Below, piece after piece: positions 36,285 through 46,087 of a DNA stretch of 64,000 nucleotides. Below the pieces are notes generated by a model, which did no database searches, was not told where the DNA came from, and was given only the letters and a program-made list of their open reading frames with translations. The position numbers were made by a program, and so were the translations under genes. The DNA lies in NCBI RefSeq assembly GCF_900636825.1, contig NZ_LR134318.1, positions 1,645,501-1,709,500 of the forward strand, read 5' to 3'. Positions within the stretch are counted from its first letter, which is position 1. Every line of letters starts with the position of its first letter. Source of the stretch: Pseudomonas fluorescens. GTDB taxonomy: Bacteria > Pseudomonadota > Gammaproteobacteria > Pseudomonadales > Pseudomonadaceae.

Positions 36285-38072
36285 ATGGCAGAAGCAGTCG
36301 CTGATAACGTTCCGGCCAAGGCCACCCCGATCGACGGCAAACCGCCGCTGTTCGGCCTGTCCTTTCTGGAAAATCTTTCCCAGATGACCGTGCTGCGTCA
36401 GGTCGGCCTGTTGGTCGGTCTGGCGGCGAGCGTGGCGATTGGCTTTGCCGTGGTGCTGTGGTCGCAGCAGCCGGATTACCGTCCGTTGTACGGCAGCCTT
36501 GCCGGCCTGGACGCCAAGCAAGTCATGGAGACTTTGGCCGCCGCGGATATTCCATACAACGTCGAACCGAACTCTGGCGCCTTGCTGGTCAAGGCCGATG
36601 ACCTGTCCCGTGCGCGTCTCAAGCTCGCGGCCGCTGGTGTCACTCCCAGCGATGGCAACATCGGTTTTGAAATCCTCGACAAGGAACAGGGTCTGGGCAC
36701 CAGCCAGTTCATGGAAGCGACCCGTTATCGTCGCGGCCTCGAAGGCGAACTGGCGCGCACCATTTCCAGCCTGAACAACGTCAAGGGCGCTCGCGTACAC
36801 CTGGCGATTCCAAAGAGTTCGGTGTTCGTGCGTGATGAGCGCAAGCCGAGCGCTTCGGTGTTGGTCGAGCTGTACAGCGGTCGTTCGCTTGAGCCGGGCC
36901 AAGTGGTGGCGATCATCAATCTGGTGGCGACCTCCGTTCCCGAGTTGAGCAAATCGCAGATCACCGTCGTCGATCAGAAGGGCAACCTGCTCTCCGATCA
37001 GGCGGAAAACTCCGAAATGACCATGGCCGGCAAGCAATTCGATTACAGCCGCCGCATGGAAAGCATGCTGACCCAGCGCGTGCACAACATTCTGCAACCA
37101 GTACTGGGCAATGATCGCTACAAGGCTGAAGTCTCGGCCGACGTCGATTTCAGTGCCGTCGAATCGACTGCCGAGCAGTTCAACCCGGATCAACCGGCGT
37201 TGCGCAGCGAGCAATCGGTCAATGAACAACGCACCGCCAGCAATGGCCCGCAAGGTGTGCCGGGTGCTCTGAGCAACCAGCCACCGGCGCCGGCTTCGGC
37301 CCCGCAAACCACCGGCGGCGCAGCTGCACCAGCCGGCATGATCCAGCCGGGTCAGCCGCTGGTTGATGCCAACGGTCAGCAGATCATGGACCCGGCCACC
37401 GGCCAGCCAATGCTCGCACCGTATCCGGCGGACAAGCGTCTGCAATCGACCAAGAACTTCGAGCTCGACCGTTCCATCAGCCACACCAAACAACAGCAGG
37501 GTCGCCTGAATCGTCTGTCGGTGTCGGTTGTGGTCGACGATCAAGTCAAGGTCAACGCCGCCAACGGTGAAACCACCCGCGCACCGTGGAGTGCCGACGA
37601 ATTGGCGCGCTTCACTCGCCTGGTGCAGGACGCCGTCGGTTTCGACGCCAGCCGTGGTGACAGCGTCAGCGTGATCAACATGCCGTTCTCCGCTGAGCGG
37701 GGCGAAGTGATCGCCGATATTCCGTTCTACTCCCAGCCATGGTTCTGGGACATCGTCAAACAAGTACTGGGTGTGTTGTTCATCCTCGTGCTGGTGTTTG
37801 GTGTGCTGCGTCCGGTGCTTAACAACATCACCGGCGGCGGCAAAGGCAAGGAGCTGGCCGGTCTGGGCAGCGACGTGGAACTTGGTGGCATGGGCGGCCT
37901 GGACGGCGAACTGGCCAACGACCGCGTGAGCCTCGGTGGTCCGCAGAGCATTCTGCTGCCGAGCCCGAGCGAGGGTTACGACGCGCAACTGAATGCAATC
38001 AAGAGTCTGGTAGCTGAAGACCCGGGTCGCGTGGCTCAGGTCGTAAAAGAGTGGATTAACGCAGATGAGTGA
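36285..38072 (+). CDS. fliF: Flagellar MS-ring protein FliF
   Basis: A 595-residue inner-membrane ring protein. There are two transmembrane segments, near residues 46-66 ('VGLLVGLAASVAIGFAVVLW') and near 488-508 ('VLGVLFILVLVFGVL'), bracketing a large periplasmic part that contains the YscJ-like ring-building motif ('LNNVKGARVHLAIPKSSVFV'). A Pro/Ala/Gly-rich insert (about 325-365) lies in the middle. The cytoplasmic C-terminus binds FliG. The 3' end overlaps fliG by 8 bp. Confidence 0.96.
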   Translation: MAEAVADNVPAKATPIDGKPPLFGLSFLENLSQMTVLRQVGLLVGLAASVAIGFAVVLWSQQPDYRPLYGSLAGLDAKQVMETLAAADIPYNVEPNSGALLVKADDLSRARLKLAAAGVTPSDGNIGFEILDKEQGLGTSQFMEATRYRRGLEGELARTISSLNNVKGARVHLAIPKSSVFVRDERKPSASVLVELYSGRSLEPGQVVAIINLVATSVPELSKSQITVVDQKGNLLSDQAENSEMTMAGKQFDYSRRMESMLTQRVHNILQPVLGNDRYKAEVSADVDFSAVESTAEQFNPDQPALRSEQSVNEQRTASNGPQGVPGALSNQPPAPASAPQTTGGAAAPAGMIQPGQPLVDANGQQIMDPATGQPMLAPYPADKRLQSTKNFELDRSISHTKQQQGRLNRLSVSVVVDDQVKVNAANGETTRAPWSADELARFTRLVQDAVGFDASRGDSVSVINMPFSAERGEVIADIPFYSQPWFWDIVKQVLGVLFILVLVFGVLRPVLNNITGGGKGKELAGLGSDVELGGMGGLDGELANDRVSLGGPQSILLPSPSEGYDAQLNAIKSLVAEDPGRVAQVVKEWINADE

Positions 38073-39084
38073 TAACCGAGCCGCCGCCGTCAAACTGACC
38101 AAGGTCGACAAAGCCGCGATTCTGCTGCTGTCCCTCGGTTCGACCGATGCTGCGCAAGTGCTGCGCCACATGGGCCCAAAAGAGGTCCAGCGTGTCGGCG
38201 TGGCCATGGCGCAGATGGGCAATGTCCACCGTGAGCAGGTCGAACAGGTGATGAGCGAGTTCGTCGACATCGTCGGCGATCAGACCAGCCTGGGCGTCGG
38301 TTCCGATGATTACGTGCGCAAAATGCTCACTCAGGCATTGGGCGAAGACAAGGCCAACGGCCTGATCGACCGCATCCTGCTCGGTGGCAACACCAGCGGC
38401 CTCGACAGCCTGAAATGGATGGAGCCGCGCGCGGTCGCCGACGTCATCCGTTACGAGCACCCGCAGATTCAAGCGATCGTGGTGGCGTACCTCGATCCCG
38501 ATCAGGCCGGTGAAGTGCTCGGCAACTTCGATCACAAAGTGCGTCTGGACATCATCCTGCGCGTGTCGTCGTTGAACACCGTGCAACCAGCGGCGCTGAA
38601 AGAACTCAACCAGATTCTCGAGAAGCAATTCTCCGGCAACTCGAATGCCTCGCGCACCACCTTGGGTGGCATCAAGCGTGCGGCGGATATCATGAACTTC
38701 CTCGACAGTTCGATCGAAGGTCAGCTCATGGACTCGATTCGCGAAGTCGACGAAGACCTGTCCGGTCAGATCGAAGACCTCATGTTCGTGTTCAACAACC
38801 TCGCCGACGTCGACGATCGCGGTATTCAAGCATTGCTGCGCGAAGTGTCTTCCGATGTGCTGGTACTGGCCCTCAAAGGGTCGGACGAAGGCGTCAAGGA
38901 AAAGATCTTCAAGAACATGTCCAAACGTGCCGCCGAACTGTTGCGCGACGACCTCGAGGCCAAAGGCCCGGTGCGCGTCAGCGACGTCGAAACGGCGCAG
39001 AAGGAAATCCTCACCATTGCCCGTCGTATGGCCGAAGCCGGCGAGATCGTGCTCGGTGGCAAGGGCGGCGAGGAAATGATCTAA
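38065..39084 (+). CDS. fliG: Flagellar motor switch protein FliG
   Basis: A 339-residue rotor protein that contacts FliF, FliM and the stator. The N-terminal 'KAAILLLSLGSTDAAQVLRH', the middle-domain 'EHPQIQAIVVAYLDPDQAGE' with an EHPQ motif, and the C-terminal 'DDRGIQALLREVSSDVLVLA' with charged torque residues are all present. It overlaps fliF by 8 bp and is 4 bp before fliH. Confidence 0.97.
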   Translation: MSDNRAAAVKLTKVDKAAILLLSLGSTDAAQVLRHMGPKEVQRVGVAMAQMGNVHREQVEQVMSEFVDIVGDQTSLGVGSDDYVRKMLTQALGEDKANGLIDRILLGGNTSGLDSLKWMEPRAVADVIRYEHPQIQAIVVAYLDPDQAGEVLGNFDHKVRLDIILRVSSLNTVQPAALKELNQILEKQFSGNSNASRTTLGGIKRAADIMNFLDSSIEGQLMDSIREVDEDLSGQIEDLMFVFNNLADVDDRGIQALLREVSSDVLVLALKGSDEGVKEKIFKNMSKRAAELLRDDLEAKGPVRVSDVETAQKEILTIARRMAEAGEIVLGGKGGEEMI

Positions 39085-39088
39085 GCCC

Positions 39089-39895
39089 ATGGATAAGCCT
39101 GACGAGTCTGTGACCGATCTGATCCGCGCCCGCGATGTCCGCGGCTTCGAATCCTGGGCGCTGCCCAGCTTCGATCCGCCGAAACCGGAACCCGAGCCGG
39201 AGCCTGAGCCCGAACCGCCGGAAATGGAAGAAGTGCCGCTGGAGGAAGTCCAGCCACTGACCCTGGAAGAACTCGAAAGCATCCGTCAGGAGGCTTACAA
39301 CGAGGGCTTCGCCATTGGCGAAAAGGAAGGTTTCCACAGCACCACGCTCAAGGTTCGTCAGGAAGCCGAAGTGGCGCTCAACGCCAAGCTCGCCAGCCTC
39401 GAACTGTTGATGGCCAACCTGTTCGAGCCGATCGCTGAGCAAGACACGCATATCGAGAAATCGCTGGTCGACCTCGTGCAGCACATTACCCGCCAAGTGA
39501 TTCAGCGCGAACTGGCCATCGACTCCAGCCAGATCGAACACGTCATGCGCGATGCGCTCAAGCTGTTGCCGCTGGGTGTCGACAACGTGCGTCTGTACGT
39601 CAATCCGCAAGACTTCGAGCAGGCCAAAGCCCTGCGCGAGCGTCACGAGGAAAGCTGGCGCATTGTCGAAGACGAAGCGTTGTTGCCGGGCGGCTGCCGG
39701 GTCGAAACCGCGCACAGCCGCATCGACGCAAGCGTCGAAACGCGCGTCGGGCAGGTCATGGCCAAGCTGTTCGATCAGTTGCATGAACAGGCCTTGCACC
39801 CGGCCGAAGCGGACCTGAGCCTGGATATTCCCGAAGACGTGAAACCGGCGGCTGCTGCTGAAGCGCCGCTCGCGGACGCTGCCGATGCGCCTTGA
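39089..39895 (+). CDS. fliH: Flagellar export ATPase regulator FliH
   Basis: A 268-residue FliH, the peripheral stalk-like partner of the export ATPase FliI. Near the N-terminus is a run of Pro-Glu repeats (about residues 31-45). The central helix ('[20 protein letters not shown]') has the small-residue spacing of FliH GxxxG-type repeats. The conserved C-terminal half begins near '[20 protein letters not shown]'. It overlaps fliI by 11 bp. Confidence 0.93.
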   Translation: MDKPDESVTDLIRARDVRGFESWALPSFDPPKPEPEPEPEPEPPEMEEVPLEEVQPLTLEELESIRQEAYNEGFAIGEKEGFHSTTLKVRQEAEVALNAKLASLELLMANLFEPIAEQDTHIEKSLVDLVQHITRQVIQRELAIDSSQIEHVMRDALKLLPLGVDNVRLYVNPQDFEQAKALRERHEESWRIVEDEALLPGGCRVETAHSRIDASVETRVGQVMAKLFDQLHEQALHPAEADLSLDIPEDVKPAAAAEAPLADAADAP

Positions 39896-41243
39896 ACGCA
39901 CCAGTTTCGCCAAGCGCCTGAGCACCTATGCCGAGGCGACCGAGCTGGCGGGCGCGCCGATTCTTGAAGGGCGCCTGCTGCGCATGGTCGGCCTCACCCT
40001 CGAGGCCGAAGGCTTGCGCGCCGCCATGGGTACGCGTTGTCTGGTGATCAATGACGACAGCTATCACCCGTCGCAGGTGGAAGCGGAAGTCATGGGTTTT
40101 TCCGGCAGCAAAGTCTTTCTGATGCCGGTTGGCAGCGTCGCCGGTATCGCCCCGGGCGCCCGCGTGGTGCCGCTCGCCGATACCGGGCGCTTGCCGATGG
40201 GCATGAGCATGCTTGGCCGTGTGCTCGATGGCGCCGGCCGTGCACTGGACGGCAAGGGTGGCATGAAGGCCGAAGACTGGGTGCCGATGGACGGCCCGAC
40301 GATCAACCCGCTCAACCGTGACCCGATCAGCATGCCACTGGACGTCGGCATCCGTTGCATCAATGGTTTGTTGACGGTCGGTCGTGGCCAGCGTCTGGGT
40401 CTTTTCGCCGGTACCGGTGTCGGTAAATCGGTGCTGCTGGGCATGATGACGCGCTTTACCGAGGCCGACATCATCGTCGTCGGCCTGATCGGTGAGCGCG
40501 GTCGCGAAGTCAAGGAATTCATCGAGCACAGCCTTGGTGAAGAAGGTCTCAAACGCTCGGTCGTCGTCGCCTCGCCAGCGGACGATGCGCCGCTGATGCG
40601 TTTGCGTGCGGCGATGTATTGCACGCGGATCGCCGAATATTTCCGCGACAAGGGCAAGAACGTCCTGTTGCTGATGGATTCGCTGACGCGTTTCGCCCAG
40701 GCCCAGCGGGAAATCGCCCTGGCCATCGGCGAGCCGCCGGCGACTAAAGGTTATCCGCCATCGGTGTTCGCCAAGTTGCCGAAACTGGTGGAGCGCGCCG
40801 GTAATGCGGAGAAGGGCGGGGGTTCGATCACTGCGTTCTACACCGTGCTGTCCGAAGGCGACGATCAGCAGGATCCGATTGCCGACTCGGCGCGGGGCGT
40901 GCTCGATGGTCACATCGTGCTGTCGCGGCGCCTGGCCGAGGAAGGGCATTACCCGGCCATCGACATTGAGGCATCGATCAGCCGGGTGATGCCGGCGGTG
41001 GTCTCGCCGGAGCAGATGCAGCGCGCGCAATACTTCAAGCAGTTGTGGTCGCGCTATCAACAGAGTCGCGACCTGATCAGCGTCGGGGCCTACGTGGCCG
41101 GCGGTGACCGCGAGACCGACCTGGCGATTTCCCTGCAACCGCAATTGGTGAGATACCAGCGTCAGGGGCTCAACGACAAGATCACCATGGGCGAAAGTCA
41201 GGCCTATCTCGAAACCCTGTTTGCCCCTGCGGCGGGCGGCTAA
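39885..41243 (+). CDS. fliI: Flagellum-specific export ATPase FliI
   Basis: A 452-residue F1-like ATPase energising flagellar protein export. Walker A is '[19 protein letters not shown]' and Walker B lies in '[20 protein letters not shown]'. '[18 protein letters not shown]' is the FliI signature. The ATG at 39885 lies within the fliH 3' end. FliJ follows 6 bp later. Confidence 0.97.
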   Translation: MRLERTSFAKRLSTYAEATELAGAPILEGRLLRMVGLTLEAEGLRAAMGTRCLVINDDSYHPSQVEAEVMGFSGSKVFLMPVGSVAGIAPGARVVPLADTGRLPMGMSMLGRVLDGAGRALDGKGGMKAEDWVPMDGPTINPLNRDPISMPLDVGIRCINGLLTVGRGQRLGLFAGTGVGKSVLLGMMTRFTEADIIVVGLIGERGREVKEFIEHSLGEEGLKRSVVVASPADDAPLMRLRAAMYCTRIAEYFRDKGKNVLLLMDSLTRFAQAQREIALAIGEPPATKGYPPSVFAKLPKLVERAGNAEKGGGSITAFYTVLSEGDDQQDPIADSARGVLDGHIVLSRRLAEEGHYPAIDIEASISRVMPAVVSPEQMQRAQYFKQLWSRYQQSRDLISVGAYVAGGDRETDLAISLQPQLVRYQRQGLNDKITMGESQAYLETLFAPAAGG

Positions 41244-41249
41244 CCGGTC

Positions 41250-41702
41250 ATGGCTACCGTCAGTCGAGCCGCGCGCCTGGCTCCGGTGGTGGACATGGCC
41301 GAACAGGCCGAGAAAACCGCCGCGCAACGCCTGGGTTATTTTCAGGGGCAGGTGAAGGTGGCCGAAAGCAAACTCGCCGACCTCAATGCCTTCCGGCTGG
41401 ATTATTCCGAACAGTGGATCGTGCGCGGCAGCACTGGGGTGAGCGGCCAATGGCTGCTGGGTTTTCAAGGCTTTCTGGCGCAACTCGACACCGCGGTCGA
41501 TCAGCAACGGCAGAGTCTGAACTGGCACCAGAACAACCTCGACAATGCCCGCGAAGCCTGGCAACAGGCGTTTGCCAAGGTCGAAGGCCTGCGCAAACTG
41601 GTACAGCGCTACCGTGAAGAGGCGCAACGCCTCGAAGACAAGCGCGAGCAGAAGTTGCTGGATGAATTGTCGCAGCGCCTGCCGCGACGGGATCCTTTTT
41701 AA
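41250..41702 (+). CDS. fliJ: Flagellar export chaperone FliJ
   Basis: A 150-residue, highly charged coiled-coil protein; FliJ is the gamma-subunit-like escort of the export ATPase. 'MAEQAEKTAAQRLGYFQGQV' opens one long helix and 'VEGLRKLVQRYREEAQRLED' lies in the second. The final 13 codons (ending 'LPRRDPF') together with the stop are part of a 115-bp unit repeated in tandem downstream. The last gene of the fliE operon proper. Confidence 0.94.
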   Translation: MATVSRAARLAPVVDMAEQAEKTAAQRLGYFQGQVKVAESKLADLNAFRLDYSEQWIVRGSTGVSGQWLLGFQGFLAQLDTAVDQQRQSLNWHQNNLDNAREAWQQAFAKVEGLRKLVQRYREEAQRLEDKREQKLLDELSQRLPRRDPF

Positions 41703-42122
41703 AGCAGATCAAAAGATCGCAGCGTTCCGCAGCTCCTACATCGGTCTCCGTAGGAGCTGCCGCAGGCTGCGATCTTATGAATTGTCGCAGCGGCTGCCGC
41801 GACGGGATCCTTTTTAAAGCAGATCAAAAGATCGCAGCGTTCCGCAGCTCCTACACCGGTCTCTGTAGGAGCTGCCGAAGGCTGCGATCTTTTGAATTGT
41901 GGCAGCGGCTGCCGCGACGGGATCCTTTTTGAAGCAGATCAAAAGATCGCAGCGTTCCGCAGCTCCTACACCGGTCTCTGTAGAAGCTGCCGAAGGCTGC
42001 GATCTTATGAATTGTCGCAGCGCCTGCCGCGACGTGATCCTTTTTAAAGCAGATCAAAAGATCGCAGCGTTCCGCAGCTCCTACGCCGGTCTCTGTAGGA
42101 GCTGCCGGAGGCTGCGATCTTT
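41663..42122 (+). repeat. Four-copy tandem repeat of about 115 bp that includes the fliJ 3' end plus REP palindromes
   Basis: Units begin at 41663 (inside fliJ), 41777, 41892 and 42007. Each consists of roughly 40 bp equal to the end of fliJ (ATGAATTGTCGCAGCG to the TTTTTAAAGC stop region), then an imperfect REP hairpin (arms AGATCGCAGCGTTCCGCAG and its partner starting GTAGGAGCTGCCG). Copies differ by a few bases. The 501-bp gap from 41703 to 42203 has no gene. The last 80 bp carry no clear promoter for the STAS gene. Confidence 0.93.
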
Positions 42123-42203
42123 GGACTTTGTTCTTGGCCTTGCCGCAAGTCTGTCCAGATGCTAAACCTTGTACAAGTTCGCCCATGACAAGGAAGCCAC
42201 TCA

Positions 42204-42509
42204 ATGTCAGTCGTTACAGAAGTTTCACCGGATGGCCACAAACTGACCATCGCGGTCAAAGGCCGGTTCGATTTCGGTCGCCATCAGGAATTTCGCGAAT
42301 CCTATGAGCGGCTCGACAAGACGCCCGAATCCATCGTGGTCGATCTGAAAGAAGCCACCTACCTCGACAGCTCCGCCCTGGGCATGCTGCTCCTGCTGCG
42401 CGATCACGCCGGCGGCGACGATTCGGATATCCGTGTCGTCAACAGCAGTTCCGACGTGAAGAAAATCCTCGCGATTTCCAATTTCGACAAACTCTTTAAC
42501 ATCAGTTGA
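42204..42509 (+). CDS. STAS-domain anti-sigma-factor antagonist (HsbA-like)
   Basis: A 101-residue single STAS domain. The conserved 'LKEATYLDSSALGMLLLLRD' segment includes Ser56, the predicted phosphoacceptor for partner switching. Such proteins bind or release an anti-sigma partner according to their phosphorylation. The next gene codes for a response-regulator phosphatase/kinase, as for the HsbA-HsbR pair of P. aeruginosa, which links anti-sigma factor FlgM to motility and biofilm control. That specific role here is inferred. The stop lies 5 bp before the preferred downstream start. Confidence 0.88.
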   Translation: MSVVTEVSPDGHKLTIAVKGRFDFGRHQEFRESYERLDKTPESIVVDLKEATYLDSSALGMLLLLRDHAGGDDSDIRVVNSSSDVKKILAISNFDKLFNIS

Positions 42510-42514
42510 CGCCC

Positions 42515-44218
42515 ATGCAGGCGCTAGAGCCGCTCACCATCCTGATTGCTGAAGACAGCGCCGCCGACCGGCTGCTGCTGTCGACTATCGTCCGCCGTCA
42601 GGGTCATCAGGTGCTAACGGCGTCAAATGGCGCCGAGGCGGTCGAAACGTTCAAAGCGCAGCAACCCGATCTGGTGCTGATGGACGCGATGATGCCGGTG
42701 ATGGACGGCTTCGAAGCTGCGCGGCGGATCAAGGCGCTGGCGGGGGAGACGCTGGTACCGATCATCTTTCTCACCTCGCTGACTGAAAGCGAAGCGTTGG
42801 TTCGGTGCCTCGAAGCCGGGGGTGACGACTTTCTGGCGAAGCCTTACAACCAGGTCATCCTCGCCGCCAAAATCAAGGCGATGGATCGCCTGCGCCGGTT
42901 GCAGGCGACGGTCTTGCAACAGCGCGATCTGATTGCCAAGCACCATGACTATTTGCTCAATGAACAGCGCGTCGCCAAAGCGGTGTTCGACAAAGTTGCT
43001 CACTCCGGCTGCCTGAGTGCGCCGAACATCCGTTACCTGCAATCGCCTTACGCGTTGTTCAACGGAGACCTGTTGCTGGCGGCGTACACGCCGGCGGGTG
43101 ACATGCACGTGATGCTCGGCGATTTCACCGGACATGGGTTGCCGGCGGCGGTCGGTGCGATGCCGCTGGCCGAGGTGTTCTATGGCATGACCGCCAAGGG
43201 TTACGGCCTGGCGGAGACTCTGCGCGAGATGAACGCCAAGCTCAAGCGGATCCTGCCGGTGGACATGTTCTGCTGCGCGATCCTGTTGTGCCTGAGCTCG
43301 CAGCGCCGCTCGGTGGAGGTTTGGAATGGCGGCATGCCCGATGGCTACCTGCATCGCATGGACAGCGGCGAGCGCGTGCCATTGCCGGCGCGGCATTTGC
43401 CGCTGGGGATCCTCGGCGCGCAGGCGTTCGATGATCGCACCGAGGTCTACCCGATGGCCGTTGATGACCGGGTATTCCTGTTGTCGGACGGCGTTATCGA
43501 TACCTGCGACGCCAATGATCAACTGTTTGGCGTGGAGCGTTTGCAGGCGGTGTTCGCCGCCAATCGCGAGCCGGATCGACTGTTCGAGGATATCGAACAG
43601 GCCCTGCGCGATTTTCGCGGACAGGCCCGCGATGACGTGAGCATGGTCGAGGTCAGCCTGCTCGACTCGGCCGAGGCGCAAGTCTCAGCGCCGGTGTATT
43701 CCGACAGTGGCCAGTCATGCCCACTGGACTGGGCGGCGAGCTTCGAATTTCGCGGTGCAACGCTGCGGCGCTTCAATCCCCTGCCGTTTCTCCTGCAGTT
43801 GCTGCTCGAGGTGCACGGTTTGCGCTCGCAGAGTGGCGCGCTGTACAGCGTGCTCGCCGAGCTGTATTCCAATGCACTGGAGCATGGCGTGCTGGGGCTG
43901 GATTCCAGCCTCAAGCGCGATGCCGCAGGGTTCGCTCGCTACTATCAATTGCGCAGTGCACGGCTCGAGTCGCTGCAGGATGGGTATGTACGCGTGCATT
44001 TGCAGGTGCAGCCGCAAGGTGAGGGCGGTCGTCTGGTGATTCGTGTGGAAGACAGCGGCAAGGGATTTGACGTTGCGCGGGTCATGGAGCGACCGCTGGA
44101 TGTCGTCCGTCTGTCGGGTCGCGGCATCAGTCTGGTCAGGCAACTGGGGCTCAACGCCAGTTGGACGGACGAAGGTCGGAGTGCTCGCGTGGAGTTTTCC
44201 TGGGAGGTTCAGGCATAA
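42515..44218 (+). CDS. Response regulator with PP2C-type phosphatase and HATPase anti-sigma domain (HsbR-like)
   Basis: A 567-residue three-domain protein. It has a receiver (about 8-125, Asp57 in 'LVLMDAMMPVMDG'), a SpoIIE/PP2C serine phosphatase (about 180-385, 'LLAAYTPAGDMHVMLGDFTG', 'HGLPAAVGAMPLAE', 'LLSDGVIDTCDANDQLFG'), and a C-terminal GHKL kinase domain (about 415-565, 'LYSNALEHGVLGL', 'RVEDSGKGFDV'). This is the HsbR layout: it can phosphorylate or dephosphorylate the STAS protein encoded just upstream. I prefer ATG 42515. A TTG at 42506 overlapping the STAS stop is an alternative. Confidence 0.88.
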   Translation: MQALEPLTILIAEDSAADRLLLSTIVRRQGHQVLTASNGAEAVETFKAQQPDLVLMDAMMPVMDGFEAARRIKALAGETLVPIIFLTSLTESEALVRCLEAGGDDFLAKPYNQVILAAKIKAMDRLRRLQATVLQQRDLIAKHHDYLLNEQRVAKAVFDKVAHSGCLSAPNIRYLQSPYALFNGDLLLAAYTPAGDMHVMLGDFTGHGLPAAVGAMPLAEVFYGMTAKGYGLAETLREMNAKLKRILPVDMFCCAILLCLSSQRRSVEVWNGGMPDGYLHRMDSGERVPLPARHLPLGILGAQAFDDRTEVYPMAVDDRVFLLSDGVIDTCDANDQLFGVERLQAVFAANREPDRLFEDIEQALRDFRGQARDDVSMVEVSLLDSAEAQVSAPVYSDSGQSCPLDWAASFEFRGATLRRFNPLPFLLQLLLEVHGLRSQSGALYSVLAELYSNALEHGVLGLDSSLKRDAAGFARYYQLRSARLESLQDGYVRVHLQVQPQGEGGRLVIRVEDSGKGFDVARVMERPLDVVRLSGRGISLVRQLGLNASWTDEGRSARVEFSWEVQA

Positions 44219-44249
44219 TTCGCGCAATTCTTGATCAAGGAGTGAGCAA

Positions 44250-44597
44250 GTGACTGACCCACATGTAGATCGCGATGTCCTCGACACCTTGCGCGAGGTG
44301 ATGGAGGACGGTTATTGGGAGTTGCTGGAGACCTTTCTGGCGGACTCGGATATTCGCTTGCACGAGCTGCAGAAGACCACCAGCGCCAAAGTCCTGTCCG
44401 ACATCGCCCATAGCTTCAAGGGCAGCGCGAGCAATATGGGCGCGGTTCGACTGGCGGAGTTGTGCCAGGATCTGGAAGCGAACGCCAAGGACAAAAGTCC
44501 CGAAGCGCTCGTTCAGCTGGTTGCCGAAATTCACGCCGAGTTTGCCGACATACGCCCTGTGTACAAAGACGAACAAAACCACGCTCAAATCCACTGA
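44250..44597 (+). CDS. Hpt-domain phosphotransfer protein
   Basis: A 115-residue single Hpt domain with the phosphorylatable His54 in 'DIAHSFKGSASNMGAVRLAE'. It probably hands phosphate to or from the receiver domain encoded just upstream, feeding a hybrid kinase signal into the partner-switch pair. That kinase is not in the window. The start is GTG, supported by AAGGAG 7 bp upstream. A sigma-54 promoter for fliK follows the gene. Confidence 0.88.
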   Translation: MTDPHVDRDVLDTLREVMEDGYWELLETFLADSDIRLHELQKTTSAKVLSDIAHSFKGSASNMGAVRLAELCQDLEANAKDKSPEALVQLVAEIHAEFADIRPVYKDEQNHAQIH

Positions 44598-44635
44598 AGG
44601 GGCCGTCCGGCGGTTTTCGCAAGCGCCGGATCAAA

Positions 44636-44652
44636 CTGGCCCGGCACTTGCA
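44636..44652 (+). promoter_or_regulatory. Sigma-54 promoter of fliK
   Basis: CTGGCCCGGCACTTGCA has GG at 44638-44639 and GC at 44650-44651, with 10 bases between. It lies 51 bp upstream of the fliK ATG. A seven-base-pair hairpin (TCCGGCG / CGCCGGA, 44606-44630) directly upstream may end the partner-switch transcript. Confidence 0.8.
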
Positions 44653-44702
44653 ACTATCTCGCTCAACTGTACCTACGATTCCAGTGCAGCGGAGACCGTG
44701 TC

Positions 44703-46070
44703 ATGCCTGCAAGCCCAAACATTCTTCTTCAGAGCGCCGCTCAGGCCAAGGCCCAAGCTGCCTCGGCCAAATCATCGGCGATGGCCGTAGACGCCGGGAA
44801 CAAGGCTTCCAGCTTCGCAAAAGTGTTTGCCGATCAGGCGCCGGCCAAACCTGCCGTCAGCGCCGATAACGCCCCGAAACCAGCGCGCGACAAGGTCGCT
44901 GACAACAGCGCCAAAAAGGACGTTGGCAAAGATCAGTCTGCCGCGCCGGAGCCGACGGTTGCCGATAGCGGCAAAGCGTTGCCTGCCGACAAAACGGCGG
45001 CAACCGACGACGAGACGGCCAGCGCTGACGATACCGCACAAACTGCGCAAACCCCTGTGGCCGATGCCGCGCCTGCAGATCCGGCGCTGGATCCGGCCTT
45101 GGTGCAAGTCGTCCAACCGTTAGTCCCTGCCCCCGTTGGGCAAGCCCCGGTTGCTGCGACACCGGCGCAAGCGGAAACCGAAACACCTGCATTGGCTCTC
45201 GTGCCGGGTATGGTCAAGGATCCGGCGGCAACCGACAACGAATTCGATCCTTCTGCCGATCCGTTGGACTCAATGCCAGCCGTGCGCATGGCGATGGAGC
45301 AGGGCGGGCACATTTCCGCCGCCAGCCAGGCGCAACCGAAAGCATCACCCGCCCAGGCGCAGGCTGATGGTGAGTTGACCTCGGCGCAGAATTTCGCCGC
45401 TGGCCTGGCCAGCATGCTCGACGTGCAAGCCGACAAGGACAGCACCAGCCAGGGTGGCGACAAGGCCTTCAGCGGGCTGATCGACGATGGCCTCAAGGAT
45501 CTGAAGTCGGCCACCAGCGACACGCGCGTCGATGACTTCGCCAACCGTCTCGCCGCGCTGACCCAAGCGGCCACGCCGAAGACTGCGAACGCGGTGCCGG
45601 TGAATCAGCCGATCGCCATGCACCAGAGCGGCTGGACCGAAGAAATCGTCAATCGCGTGATGTATCTGTCGAGCGCCAACCTCAAAGCCGCCGACATCCA
45701 GTTGCAGCCGGCCGAACTGGGGCGTCTGGATATCCGCGTCAACATGGTTCCGGATCAGCAGACTCAAGTCACCTTCATGAGCGCCCATCCAAGCGTGCGC
45801 GAAGCGCTGGACGGACAGATGCATCGTCTGCGCGACATGTTCAACCAACAGGGCATGGGCCAGGTCGACGTCAACGTTTCCGACCAGAACCGTGGCTGGC
45901 AAGGCCAGCAAGGTCAGGAACAGGCGCAGCAGGGGCACAGCGGCCGCACCAATGCGAGCGGTGGGCGTCTCGATTCGATGGACGAGGAATTGGCACCGGC
46001 TACTGTGGCTGAAGTGGCGGCGCAGACCACCAGCGTCATCGGCAGCAGCGCGGTCGACTATTACGCCTGA
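44703..46070 (+). CDS. fliK: Flagellar hook-length control protein FliK
   Basis: A 455-residue secreted ruler protein. The N-terminal two thirds are Ala/Pro/Asp-rich and low in complexity. The C-terminal conserved domain (about 300-410) has 'HQSGWTEEIVNRVMYLSSAN', 'LQPAELGRLDIRVNMVPDQQ' and 'HPSVREALDGQMHRLRDMF', the part that switches FlhB specificity when hooks reach length. It has its own sigma-54 promoter. A perfect REP hairpin follows the stop. Confidence 0.94.
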   Translation: MPASPNILLQSAAQAKAQAASAKSSAMAVDAGNKASSFAKVFADQAPAKPAVSADNAPKPARDKVADNSAKKDVGKDQSAAPEPTVADSGKALPADKTAATDDETASADDTAQTAQTPVADAAPADPALDPALVQVVQPLVPAPVGQAPVAATPAQAETETPALALVPGMVKDPAATDNEFDPSADPLDSMPAVRMAMEQGGHISAASQAQPKASPAQAQADGELTSAQNFAAGLASMLDVQADKDSTSQGGDKAFSGLIDDGLKDLKSATSDTRVDDFANRLAALTQAATPKTANAVPVNQPIAMHQSGWTEEIVNRVMYLSSANLKAADIQLQPAELGRLDIRVNMVPDQQTQVTFMSAHPSVREALDGQMHRLRDMFNQQGMGQVDVNVSDQNRGWQGQQGQEQAQQGHSGRTNASGGRLDSMDEELAPATVAEVAAQTTSVIGSSAVDYYA

Positions 46071-46087
46071 CGGTTGCGGTGGCACTG

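Noticed and set aside
41545..42165. Short + strand ORFs spanning the fliJ end and the 115-bp repeats
   Set aside because: They run through repeat copies and merely re-read the fliJ tail and REP arms. No start site support.
42123..42203. Sigma-54 or sigma-28 promoter before the STAS gene
   Set aside because: TTGGCC and TAAACCTT fragments occur, but no GG-N10-GC or correctly spaced GCCGATA partner is present.
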